A DNA stretch of 64,000 bases from Candidula unifasciata (lineage: Eukaryota > Mollusca > Gastropoda > Stylommatophora > Geomitridae), in contig CAJHNH020006002.1 in NCBI GenBank assembly GCA_905116865.2, positions 186,001-250,000 of the forward strand, read 5' to 3'. Position 1 is the first letter of the stretch, and each line of letters opens with the position of its first letter. Under the pieces are notes generated by a model. The model made no database searches. It was not told where the DNA came from and saw only the letters and a program-made list of their open reading frames with translations. Positions 22,778-35,400 of the stretch are shown here, in pieces. The translations under genes and the position numbers were made by a program.

Positions 22778-22862
22778 GCCCGGCGCAATAGCTAAACTGG
22801 TTAAACTAGCTGCTCGGTGACCAGGTGACAAGCTCCTTGTGGTCCGAGTTCACGCTCCGAGG
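22778..22862 (+). mobile_element. tRNA-derived SINE head (fragment)
   Basis: Starts GCCCGGCGCAATAGCTAAAC. TAGCTAAACTGG fits the pol III A box, and about 45 bp later CCGAGTTCACGCTCC resembles a degraded B box. No foldable tRNA and no TSD found. Confidence 0.5.
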
Positions 22863-23062
22863 TAGGCAGAAAAGCCAAATATTTCCCAGATGTACAGTAT
22901 CTATCATGAAATCAAGGCCGAAGGGTTGCCATATCAATACCAAGTCAAAAATGTTAACAACTCAGGGAAACTGACTGAAAAATGAATACATAACAGCCTC
23001 TGGTTTTTGTAGAAATAATCACCCACATATGCCAGATACTTCTGGAGTTCTCACGTCATCAT

Positions 23063-23246
23063 CTGTACTTTCCAAGACACATGTCTGGTACTTTCCCAGA
23101 CAGACTCATGTCTGGCGCTTTCTCAGACAGACTCATGTCTGGTGGTTTTCCAGACAGACTCAGGTCTGGTACTTTCTCAGACAGACTTTTATGACTGGCA
23201 CTTTCCCAGATAGACTCATGTCTGGTACTTTCTTAGACAGACTCAT
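23063..23246. repeat. 27-bp minisatellite
   Basis: Six to seven degenerate copies of AGACAGACTCATGTCTGGTA + CTTTCCC; the unit includes the imperfect palindrome CAGACAGACTCATGTCTGG. Confidence 0.9.
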
Positions 23247-23265
23247 CAATAGTCCTTTTGTATTT

Positions 23266-23440
23266 TTACTTTTCCCAGAAACATCTCATGTGTGAAGTTT
23301 TTTACTTTTCCCAGAAACATCTCATGTGTGAAGTTTTTTACTTTTCCCAGAAACATCTCATGTGTGAAGTTTTTACTTTTCCCAGAAACATCTCATGTGT
23401 GAAGTTTTTACTTTTCCCAGAAACATCTCATGTGTGAAGT
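23266..23440. repeat. 34-36-bp minisatellite
   Basis: Five copies of TTACTTTTCCCAGAAACATC + TCATGTGTGAAGTTTT; unit length varies with the T-run. Confidence 0.93.
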
Positions 23441-23497
23441 TGATAAGACTTGTTGGTACATCCTAGAGACATGTCAGGCGGTATAAAGTCATTTCTC

Positions 23498-23566
23498 AGC
23501 TGGGGTCCGAACAGGGACCACAGGGTCAGTGTGCCAAAGCACTAGCCACTTCACTATGACAGCCTA
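23498..23566 (-). mobile_element. tRNA-derived SINE head (minus strand)
   Basis: On the minus strand: ATAGTGAAGTGGCTAG (A-box-like) and, about 35 bp later, CCTGTTCGGACCCC (B-box-like). Typical spacing for a pol III promoter in a tRNA-derived SINE; family body not identified. Confidence 0.45.
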
Positions 23567-23661
23567 AGGTTACAGACATTCTAGAAATGTGGTCTGATAG
23601 ACAACATCATCAAGACAACTTAAAAATCTCACAGAACATCTTAGGACTGGAATATAAGAAC

Positions 23662-24020
23662 ACTGAACACATTATGATGGTGTATACAACAAACATGTTC
23701 AAAGATCAGTCTACTCTCCATCTCTAGTAGTACACTGAACACATTATGATGGTGTATACAACAAACATGTTCAAAGATCAGTCTGCTCTCCATCTCTAGT
23801 AGTACACTGAACACATTATGATGGTGTATACAACAAACATGTTCTAAGTTCAGTCTACTCTCCATCTCTAGTAGTACACTGAACACATTATGATGGTGTA
23901 TACAACAAACATGTTCAAAGATCAGTCTACTCTCCATCTCTAGTAGTACACTGAACACATTATGATGGTGTATACAACAAACATGTTCAAAGATCAGTCT
24001 GCTCTCCATCTCTAGTAGTA
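23662..24020. repeat. 72-bp tandem repeat, five copies
   Basis: Five near-identical 72-bp units starting ACTGAACACATTATGATGGT. Because 72 is a multiple of 3, an open frame runs through on the minus strand (24-residue repeat containing IFEHVCCIHHHNVFSVL); no evidence that it is a gene. Confidence 0.95.
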
Positions 24021-26075
24021 TCTAGTGTGTTTCTTTACTTGAACAACTTTCAAATCTCATTGTCTCCCCTTTCTCCTGCTAATTCCTTCTATCCTTCACA
24101 TACCCCACACAATATGCTGATACATATTCAAGATAGCAGGAACTACCATTTAAGAATATGTCGAGATGTGCTTGATGACAGACATGCAACAAACATGTTG
24201 ACGACAGAAATGCAAACATGCAGCTAGAGGAGAAGAATTTATATGACTACATAGGTTCACTGTTCTTTTTTTTTCCAGCTACTCTGCGAGTCAAGGGAAA
24301 ACTGGAACGTGTGGCAGCTGGAAACATTTATGGGGAAGAAAGAAAAAAAAAACAGGCAAGAGAAAATTCCTGATGACTGTTTGTTGTGGCACTGTTAAGT
24401 CCAATTAAGAACTGACGTCACAGAACTCATGACATTCCTGTGTGCACTCAATCCTCTCTTCAGCAGCCAGGAAAGAGTTCCAATGTTGAAGGTACCAGTA
24501 GCAGTTGGATTATATGTCCATCTTTACTTTTCTCTGAGTGTCGTGCCAAAACAACGGCACTGACAAGTGTCAGCACATGAACTAATTCTAACTGCCAGTG
24601 ATTGCAAGACATGCAGCAGCATGATCACCTATGCCAGCCAGCAAAGCATTTCATGATGTACACTGCATGAACACATCTACACAAGTCATTTGCAACAACA
24701 ACAACAAAAAAAGCATTTATTAAAAAAAATATACATATAACACAGGAAAATATAGTTCACTTAATTTTACATATAAATGGTTTAAAACTCTGAATTCATC
24801 TTTGGAAGTGGGAACATGTCATACTAAAGACTCAAACATAAAACCCTGGCTGTAACAAATCCCAGCTGTGAGACTAAATCAATAGATTCAATATCTGGAT
24901 ATTAACAAGTACAGCACATGAAAGCAATAACCGCAGGACTACTGCAGCTAACATCACACATGCAGGAAACCACATAACATTGATGACTGGACATTATCTA
25001 TTACATGTAAGCCCATGCTGCTGCACTCCAAACCAAGAAGCTGGTGCTCAGTCTCCATTCACAATCGACTTGGTTGATGCATAAGGCATCAAAAAGCCAG
25101 GTCTACCAATTTCAGCTCCCTTCTTGTGGTCCGTCTGTGTCCAGTCATCTGCTTGAACACACCTCAGATGCTGATCTGGTATCAACTCCGGCAAGCAGGA
25201 CAAAAATGTTTCTTTGATGGATGAAGTTTAATAATATCAGAAGTCTCTGAAACCAACAATGAAAATGTATGACACCCTCTGCTGCTACCGTATACAAATA
25301 ATTTGGTCAATGCTACCTATAATGTTCAGAGAGATCTAGGTTAATCTTTTTAACCCTCTCGCCACAGGAATAGTTTAAAATAAAATATTTACCCCCCAAA
25401 AAATGGGTTAAAAAAACCATAGGATTTCAAAGAAAAGAATCCTTTCAAATTTGTTTTCCCCCAGATCACTAATAAATTTGTTAACAATTTATTTACTTAC
25501 CTTTTTTCTCAAAATATTTAAAGATGCATGAAGGGCATAATCAATAAACACAAACACAGGGTAATGCATTAAATGGATTGCGCTCCCCAAGGCCTTAAAA
25601 ACATATACCATGTGGCTTATACAGCCATGACCTTTATCACTGAGGCTAATGGGAAAATGTGGTGTCAACTTGGCTTTAAAGAAGTTACTAAGCTCAAAGG
25701 ACCCTTCCCCAATGCTGTTTTTAGATAATGTTTTTATATCCTGACCTCCTAAGTGTTTGTGCAGGAGCAAAAACAGCCAATAGCATTAACTATGCATCTT
25801 GTACACAGGGCAAAATAGGCAAGTCGGAAAAGTGACATTAAGGGGTTTTCAGACCCAACCAGGAATGTCGGTTTTTCTAACTTCTCAGAGCAAGAGAGTA
25901 AAATCTTACTGACTTGTTACTGCTCTAAGACTATATACAGTATCTGACAGACTGGTTTTAGTTCTATAAAGAACTACCTGCATTGCTCAGTAACATTAGG
26001 TTAATCTCTCTGTAAGTTTTCCTGTCTGCACTCATAGACAGCACAGGAAGATTCTCCTCACAAATTGATGACTGC
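24021..26075. other. Rab24 downstream region / possible 3' UTR
   Basis: No gene supported. On the minus strand, AATAAA polyadenylation hexamers occur at 25488-25493 and 24716-24721, so the Rab24 3' UTR could end near 25470 or 24695. An open frame at 25489-25770 (-) has no recognised domain. TTAACCCTCTCGCC at about 25351 resembles a piggyBac-type end but has no partner. Confidence 0.4.
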
Positions 26076-26383
26076 ACACTTCATTCTTCTTCTTCTTCAC
26101 GTTCACCGGCTGTAAACTCTCTGGTGGAAAGTTATGGCTGTTTGTCCACTTCTGAACTGCAGTCCTGTTCCAAAACCTGAGTGTTGTGTGTGCATCTGTT
26201 TGACAGATCTGACTTATTTGTATGCAGACTATTGATTCCTTTCCTCTCAGGTAGATGCACTCTGTCTTTGAAGAAAGCTCCCAATTAGTCAACTCTTACG
26301 ACATGCTCATGGGTAGGCAGTGAGTCTATTCTTGTTTTCCCTATAACAGGGCCCCGGAACCCACACGGGGAACACTTCATTCT
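26076..26383 (-). mobile_element. SINE-A insertion in Rab24 last exon, 12-bp TSD
   Basis: Element 26088-26371, flanked by ACACTTCATTCT at 26076-26087 and 26372-26383. Minus-strand orientation: head TCCCCGTGTGGGTTCCGGGG, body with GACTTATTTG (+ strand) and CTCTCTGGTGGAAAG, and 3' end ...GGTGAACGTGAAGAAGAAG. Closely related to 56877-57156. Confidence 0.93.
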
Positions 26384-26445
26384 AACAGGCGTCTTCCAGG
26401 TGATTTCTTGACTGTGTTCATCTCGAAGTAAAACACTGTATTCAA
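26285..26445 (-). CDS. RAB24: Rab24 exon 7 (C-terminal tail, SINE-derived end)
   Basis: Begins after acceptor CTTATTTTTCCAG and reads [18 protein letters not shown] then TPVRMK. At 26383 the 12-bp TSD of a SINE-A insertion starts, and from 26371 down the frame is inside the SINE ([19 protein letters not shown]...RVD, stop at 26285-26287). The predicted tail has no terminal Cys pair. Without the SINE the same frame would stop shortly after the TSD with one Cys and again no CC motif, so either another last exon exists or this copy is affected. The exon call is less certain than the others because this part of Rab24 is poorly conserved. Confidence 0.6.
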
Positions 26446-29400
26446 CTGGAAAAATAAGAAAGAAGTGCAATATCAAGCTGTTCTAAACATATGGTGCTAG
26501 ATCTGTGGCAGCTTGATCAACTTGATGGGTAGTGTAGTCTGTGGAGATGATACTTATCAAAATTTACATAAAGACATCACAACACACACACAAGCATTAC
26601 CTTCCTCCAGAGTTTCTCGCTTGGAGTTTAAATAATCACTTGCTATCTTGACAAAAATTTTATCTGCAAGAAACAGCAAGTTACAATATTTCAATTAGAT
26701 CACCAATAATAATCTGACACAGATAAACTACTTTCTAGCACGACCAATCCGATCCTTCATCATCAACATCTGCCCTGTCAATAAGCATCAGCAGTATGAT
26801 TTGCCATCCCAGGTGATCACCAGAGTCAGAGATGAGGTCAGTGCTCCTGTCCTGCCACATTCATATGGCCAAGCCATCCCCATTTTATCTACTGCTCTTT
26901 AATTGAAACTGTAACACTAACCATTTCCAAGTCAAACCAATCTGCAGTGCTGACTCACACATTCTCCATCTTCTTACCAGACCAAAATGACAAACTCTAC
27001 ACTATACATATCTATGTTTCTCTAAGGTTCATGTCTATATTTGTGTACTTTTCTGTTGTCACTGTCATTCTGTTGTGTCGTTATATGTCACTGTCATTCT
27101 ACACTACACATATCTATGTTTCTCTCAGGTTCATGTCTATATCTGTGTACTGTCATTCTACACTTATCTATGTTTCTCTCAGGTTGTCACTGTCATTCTG
27201 TTGTGTCGTTATATGTCACTGTCATTCTACACTACACATATCTATGTTTCTCTCAGGTTCATGTCTATATCTGTGTACTTTTCTGTTGTCACTGTCATCC
27301 TGTTGTGTCGTTATATGTCACTGTCATTCTACACTACACATATCTATGTTTCTCTCAGGTTCATGTCTATATCTGTGTACTTTTCTGTTGTCACTGTCAT
27401 CCTGTTGTGCCGTTATATGTCACTGTCATCCTGTTGTGCCGTTATATGTCACTGTCATCCTGTTGTGCCGTTATATGTCACTGTCATCCTGTTGTGCCGT
27501 TATATGTCACTGTCATCCTGTTGTGCCGTTATACGTCACTGTTGTGCTGTTATATCCTGTTGTGCCGTTATATGTCACTGTCATCCTGTTGTGCCGTTAT
27601 ACGTCACTGTCTGGTTATATCACTGTCATGTTGTGCCGTTATATGTCACTGTCATCCTGTGCCGTTTATGTCACTGCCGTTATCATGTCACTGTGCCGTT
27701 ATATGTCCTGTCATCTGTTGTGCCGTTATATGTCACTGTCATCCTGTGCCGTTATATGTCACTGTCATCCTGTGTGCCGTTATATGTCACTGTCATCCTG
27801 TTGTGCCATTATATGTCACTGTCATCACTGTCATCCTGTTGTGCCGTTATATGTCACTGTCATCCTGTTGTGCCGTTATATTTCACTGTCATCCTGTTGT
27901 GCCGTTATATGTCACTGTCATCCTGTTGTGCCGTTATACGTCACTGTCATCCTGTTGTGCCGTTATATGTCACTGTCATCCTGTTGTGCCGTTATATTTC
28001 ACTGTCATCCTGTTGCGTGCCGTTATATGTCACTGTCTAGTCCTCTATTCTGTTCTGGGTGTCTGTACGTGTGATTGTATGTGTGTGTATGCATGCATGC
28101 ATGTGAAGGTGTGTATGTATGGAATGTGTGTGTACATATATGTCCATATATGTATGTGGGTGTCTTTTCTGTTTGCATATATATATGTAGATGCATTTAT
28201 GTATGTATGTATGTATGTATGTATGTATGTATGTATGTATGTATGTATGTATGTATGAATGTATGTATGTATGTATGTATGTATGTATGTGTTAGGTATG
28301 TTAGGTATGTCTGTATATGAGTGTGCATGTATGAGAATGTGAGAGCATATATATATGTGTGTGAGTGTGTAAGATTGTGTACACATGATGTATGTATTAT
28401 ATTCTATAATGTACATTTTTATTCTATATCCATAACATGCATTTTAGATAACAGGCATTGGTACTCTGAAAAATGAGTGCTTAGAAGGGCCGAATGTCAG
28501 ACGGGCCTGCGTGCCCAATTTGTAACCCTTTGAAAATAAAGTTTGTTCGTTTGTTCGTTCTATCCAGTGTAATCATTTCGATGTCATGGATGGAATCTAC
28601 TGCAGCACCGTTTGTTTTCCTCCGCAACTTTTGTCTTTAGCTTTCCCTTGGACATCATCATTTCCTCAGTCCAAATGTTTCCTATTTCAGTGGCTTTTTA
28701 GTGATTCTCTGCCCGCTCCTCCTGATCACCTTCCCAATACACTACCATATTCTTTTTCTTATAACTTTTTTTTTTAAATTCAATGTTCAAATTTCTCCTT
28801 AGACATTTGTTTTTGAATGCATTGAACTTTTGTTCCACATCTTTTGAGGGCCCCAACTTTCACCTGCACATGTTAAACTTGAATTAAACAATATGTTGAA
28901 TTTGAATGAAAAACATGTAACAGCTTGTAAAACTACAATTCACGGCATCATATTTTCTTCAAATTGATGATGCCTTGACAATACTTTTCTTTCAGCTAAA
29001 GTCCAAAATAGGAAAGCTTTCAAAATGTGGCTTTATTTATTTTAAATTCTTCATTCAAATCGCACACAAACAAAAAATATACAGGGCAGGGTAAATGTGA
29101 GATACGGCAACAACTAACAAATAATGAAAAAATGGTACCTATGTCTTTGCCTGTCTTGCTCGAAGTTTCATAAACATCACCTCTCACATCTGAAAACATG
29201 AACGGTTTGAAACCATTTACAAACCAGTAACATAAAATTCATAATATCAACAAAAATGTAAAACATGCAACAATATAACATAAGAATACAATATGAACAG
29301 AAAATACACAGCAAACAGGTCACAGAAACAAACTACGAGTTTGCAGCCAAACATGGAATAAAGCACTGACTCAAGAGTGGCTATACTAATCTTGTGATGA

Positions 29401-32400
29401 TACTTGCACACCAACAATCCTCCTGTTGTGTCTTAATCCACCTGTAACATATTTACAATGACAAACACTGACAGCCTTTTTTCACTTGTTTACTTAAACA
29501 CAGCTCATACTTATATAGAGCTCATACTTAAACAGAGCTCATACTTATTTACATTTCAATTATGAAAATATACTTATATAGAGCTTAACTTATACTGAGC
29601 TACTTATATAGAGCTCTAACTTATACTGAGCTACTTATATAGAGCTCATACTTATACTGAGCTACTTATATAGAGCTCATACTTATACTGAGCTACTTAT
29701 ATAGAGCTCATACTTATATAGAGCTCAAGTATAAGCAATCTTCTTCATCTTCTGAAGATGTTCAGTGTGAAACTGAAAGAAGGTTCCAGTGTGTGGTAAC
29801 CAAACAGGTTTTCCAGAGAAACAAACATTCCTATCATCAAGTAATAACATACTATACTGAAAGTTGGACACACAAGGTGAAAGAAATGTGGATACTTTTG
29901 AGGTGACGTCTTATCTTGGGATACCAATAATATACTGAACACAAGGTGATGGGCAAACATGCATTTAAAGTCACAGCAGACAGAGAACATCTTCAACATG
30001 GGATGTGGGCGAAACGAAAGGGTACAGGCTGAAGAGGGGTGGCTTGTGGATGACACAGGCAGAACTGACTATCAGAAATAGTAGAGAATATATACCCAGT
30101 GAGGAAGGCTTTCATAGCTAACTTGTATCGAGGGTATTGGGAATGGATGACTGGTGTTACAGAGGTATCCATACAAGAACTGATCAAGGAACATTCACAC
30201 CAAGATGATATATACACAAATAAATCTGTAACCAGAGGTGAACAGAATGGATGGAGTTTCATTGAAAGGAGCCTCGCATATAGCGTCACAATGTCTATCA
30301 TGAGAATGGTGGTGGAAGCAGTAATGGTAGTTTTCTGAGTTGTATAGCCTGACATGTTAACACACTCACAAAACATTCATTCTTGAGACAATAGAAACAT
30401 GCCTTATGCTCCCAGTGGCTTGCATTGCTTTGTAAAACTCAAACCAGATGCAAATTGTGAATTTTTTTGCCCATGAAATTCAGTCGTGAGCGCTAACGCC
30501 CAGGCTGCTGCCATGCTTGGGGTGACAAGCTGCATCACGTTGGTCCTTCACCTCTCATAATTAGTCATCTTTTTCTTCATGCTCATTGGGAGGCGGGGTG
30601 GGGGCATTTATTCTTTTGTTTCCTTTCCCTATATTGGAACCCTGGAACCCACCGGGGCAGCTGAGGAATAAGAGGCAGAAGAAGTAAATTAGATAATAAA
30701 AGTGCATTAGCGTGAAGTACGTTAGTGTGAACACACATGGAAACACAGAGTTATGATTTTATAGAAGAATTATACCATCGACCGAAACAAAAGCGTTAAG
30801 GCAAATTGTGTTAGAAATTAACTAAGATAACTGGATACTAGAATTTTCATAAACAGCAACAATACACACAAACCAGAATTATTAGAAAATTTAAAAAACT
30901 GACAACTGGATAAAGACTATAGTTGAAGACAGACATCTGTTACCTATTGCTAAAGCTTTTGTTTCTTTCTCATCAATTCTACGGAGATCTGGATTTCCTT
31001 CAATGAGATCATATTTGGTTCCACACAGATGAATCTGACAACCCTGCAAGTGCAAACAGACAAAGTTCAATACCAGGTCATCACGTAGGGACCCTGGGAA
31101 TGTTACTCTTCCACCTCATGACCACTTAGTCCATAGCCTGGCTGTAGACTTTATCAGACTATATTCTGAGTCAAATCTAGAGATTCATCAGACAGCTGTC
31201 AGAGTAGGCAGACTGAAACTCCGCAAGGAAACTCACAGTTCAACAATGCCAGTTAAATTACCAAATGCCAGTTAAGTTAACAAAGCACACTGGCTATGTT
31301 AGCGAATGGTTCCTAGAACAGAATATGTCATACATAACAAGCACTACCTACAATGACATGACTGTTGTTGTCAGATGTTAGTTACAGTCTAAATTTTACG
31401 ATAAACGGATCACCTCATAGTGGCTCTGTTTCTGTGCCAGCAGAAACCATATGGAATAGCTACCACTGTCTCTCGTGACAAACCTTAAATGGGCTACAGT
31501 TCCAGCAAAGCCAATAGCATGCACACATATTAAATGCATAAGGCAACCGCTAGAAGTGCTGGCACAAACAGTCCACCACTAGAATTGAAGTTCATCATCA
31601 ATGGAAGCAGCAGTTACAGCAAATCAGCAGTTGCACGTGCAATAAAACATAAGGCACAACAAGATCTGTGGCAACAGGCCACCTGACATTTTTTAATGTT
31701 AGCAACCTCTACTATATCAACAAAATGAGTAGCACATGCTGAAAAGATCAACAGTAGAAGAGACAGAGGGAGAGCTATTGAAATGATGCTGGACTATCTT
31801 AGATGGCTGCACTGTGAATATCAAGAGAACTGATGCAGAACACCAAGGGATGGAGATCTAGGTGCAGACTTGGCCAGGCCCACAATGACCATGATGACCA
31901 CTAGGTGTGTTTCTTCTTCTTTCGTTCGCTTGAAACAAATGATCTATACCTGCAATGTTGTCTCTAGTATGAACTTCACTGTCTTTTGTAATTCACTCAG
32001 GGACCCATAAAGACTGACTTGCACTGATGTTTCTCTTGGCCAAATGTTTTGCTTTGATATGTTGTATTTGGGACAGTCTTCAAGGACATGATCTGTTGTC
32101 TCAGGTGCCAATCCACATGTGCACATGGCTGATTCGCCAATTAAAAATTTTGTGTACTTTTGTGGCTGCGAAGTCGATTGTGTCCTGTTCTAAGGCGTAG
32201 AAAAATAACTGGCTCTGGTCTGTCCATCAAATGATAATCGTCTTGTGCCAGTTTTGGTGGCTTTCTGATTTATTTGATTATTCTTATCTTTTGTTGATAA
32301 GAGACTGGTGCGTCATATTAGTTCAAATTTATTAATACTGTAATCTGTTTCATGAATAATTCATTCAGTTAACAAAACAGACTCAACTCTGTGGACCACG

Positions 32401-35400
32401 ACACTAGCTGCTCCATGCCATGATGTCAAACTCCAATATCATCTCTCTTGATCTCACCCTGCCTCTTCTGCCCTGAACCTCTTGTACTATTCTCCATGTG
32501 GGTTCTGGGACCTTTCAGAATAGAACCCACTTCCTCTGTAACAAACGGTGTGGAAAAAGGAAACTTCTTCATGTGGATTCAGTGGCCCCATTTTGGGGGA
32601 AAACAGAAGAGCCCCACTCCCCCAAAAAGCATGTCACAGAACTGCAAGTAGGTCCATCCACATCCTGTACACCTCTATGCAAATGATCTTATTCAAATAT
32701 GGACAATTCCTCCATAAGTAAATAGTCCTTCTTTAATAAGTATGGGTCAGGATGTGGGTAAAGGAGTCTTGTTCAATCCTAAATCTTTTGGAAGTGAGTA
32801 AAATTGAGAATTAACTCACAGGTAACTATCCAGAGCCGAACTACCGCTTATTTGGCAAAAGGAATACTTTCCGCTACTGGCTCGGGAGAGTTTGAAATTG
32901 TAGCGTCATTCTAGAAACAGATCCTGAAGTCAGCAGATGCTCTGTTTTTTCTGTCAACTTACATATATATTTACTCTGAAAGTCACCTTTTTTACCGGGG
33001 AACTTTAAGAGAGTATGGGTAAGTTGTAATTTACTTAATTTAGTTTAAGTCATATTTCCATGCTGGATCATCTAGACTGGTGCAGCAATGGAAAACTGGC
33101 TGTACATCACCACCACTGGACGCATATTGCAGATGTAACCAAACTGGAGAGTTTTACCTTGATTCAGAGGGAAGATGGCCGATTACTTCTTTCGCAGCTT
33201 AGTCCCACGTTGACGTTTTTAAAACAACCTGCTAGGGAGAGGCAGATTCGGCTTGACCATCAGAGGTAAACAACATAAGTTTGATAGTGGGAAATCGCCT
33301 TCTGTATTGTATATTATGTTCGACTTAATAAATATTTCATGATCCATTGTGTACCCATATTTGTTAGGCATTCCTTAATGGGAGTGGAACAGTCGATCTT
33401 ATTCTTATGCTTGGCAATCGCTGTTTTCACTGAAGTAGACTGGGGCATGGCTTCATGTTTGCTAGGGTATATCTGGGGATAAATCCTTGTCTAGTCTATT
33501 CTTCTCTATGAAGGCCAATCACTGGTATCTAAGCATAAACTGAAGATTTATGGTGGGAAGGAACAGTACAAAGGCATATGATTTAATTGTTGTTTAACCA
33601 AGGTTTTCACTGTACACTATTCTCAGGATGTATGAGAAAATGACAGTGCTGACTCCACTGGGATTCACATCAGGATCAAAGTAAGCGTGATCTACAAGGG
33701 TACTAACATCTATCACCCATCCACCAGTAAAATCCATACCAGTCAACAGAAGTTTTTGCCACTACCAACTGCCTCCAGCAAATGCATGATTTTATATCAT
33801 CATCTGTGTTCATGAACTTGAAAGATATTATACTGACATTAGGAGTGGGCAGATTAGTTTGTAATAGAACGGTATATTTGTGCCCATATAACTCTAAAGC
33901 AGAAATTGCCTTGGATGGATGACAGGAGCTGATCAATCATTCTCTACACTTGATGATAAGAATAAATACCAGAAGGTACAGCCAACCAGTCAGTTCATGC
34001 CAAGAGTTTGCTTTTACCTTAATACATCATTAGCACAGAAATGAACTTGATCAGTGATTTTCTGTCAGGCCTGTAGTCATTCCTGTGTGCATTGTTATTT
34101 CATCAGATTTCTGTTGATACTGTGTTTTTATTTTGACTGTGATAGTGATCCTATTCCAGTCTGGGGGTGGTGAGGTAGTCTGGCCAAGTTGTGCCCAAGA
34201 ATATCTTTGAAAATTCTAGGGAGCCAAATACCTGAGCTGCCTCATCCCTGAAGTGGTGTTGGATGGTTGTTGGAGCTGCAGGATACCGTCTAGACCAACA
34301 TGAGCCGCCATGACAACAATATATCACTTCAAAGTATCTTTTCTTACTAGGAGAGACCCTAATTAAGACATGTGTCAACATCGTCTTTAGACAGAAACTA
34401 GACCAAAGTCCAGAGGTGGACGAACAACCAGAACTTGCCACTTGAGTTCACAGCCAGTGAACACAAAGAAGAAGAAAGAAAAAACGATGAATAATTAGGG
34501 GCGTGTAAACTGGATATGTTGGATGGAGAGGCGAGGATATCACAGTCTAGCTGTAAACCATAAAACAGGAAAAGACACAGAAGAAGAAAGTCTTTCTGTC
34601 ACAGCATATTTCAGTTTCCTCTTGTCATTCTGTACATAAAGAAAGCAAACTATTCTCTTCTGATGAGAGTAACCAGTTTTCTGTGGTACAAATCTGTGTG
34701 ATAATGATGATGGAGAATACCAATGTATTACCTCTGCCTTCTTCTGCAGGCAGAGTGGTGGCAGGCATGCATGCAGCTTCTCTAACTGTTCCTGTAAAGC
34801 TGCGCTGCAGCAGAGAGAAACTATACAGACACCTCTAGCTCAGCAGACACCTCTAGCTCAGCAGACACCTCTAGCTCAGAAGACATCTCTAGCTCAAACA
34901 ACGCAGAAGACAGTAAACACGGAAGGAGGTCAGATGTAAATGCCAAAAGATGCAAGTCTTGTAGCTCTGCTGACACAACACAAATACCATCTGGTATATT
35001 TTTTTAACAGTCAAGATGGCACATAATGGCACAACAGGATAATGAATGAATGAATGAATGAAATTAAATGCAGAAAAAAACAGACTAAAGTTCCATTGTG
35101 ACAGGTGGGTAAAAAGTATATGACCACAGAGGAAGAGAGTGTGAGAAGTGAAACACAAACCTCTTCATGCTTCTGTAGTTCCCCAATCCAAAACCTGGCC
35201 CTGTCAAAGCTGGATTTATCCGTCAGATCATAGCACACGATGGCAGCTTTAGCTCCCCTGTAGTAGATCCTGCTCATGGCTTCGTATCGTTCACTGCCAG
35301 CAGTGTCCTGAGTTCAACAAAATATTCAACCAATGGAATTTGGCAAACTTGGCCAATCAGATAACATGTTGAAAACACTACTATAAAAAAAAGGTAACGT

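Noticed and set aside
23641..24009. 122-codon frame with a 24-residue repeat
   Set aside because: Five copies of a 72-bp tandem unit; no start context, domain or flanking exon.
25340..25870. piggyBac-type element (TTAACCCTCTCGCC end)
   Set aside because: No matching opposite end with TTAA and no transposase motif in the 25489-25770 frame.
26032..26292. Alternative Rab24 C-terminus ending FLCCL
   Set aside because: The frame lies mostly within the SINE and is separated from the Rab24 exons by frame and a stop; no acceptor joins it.
26947..28258. Open frames of 321-405 codons on + in all three frames
   Set aside because: They lie in a 29-bp tandem array lacking stops and in a (GTAT)n tract; simultaneous openness in every frame shows low complexity, not coding.
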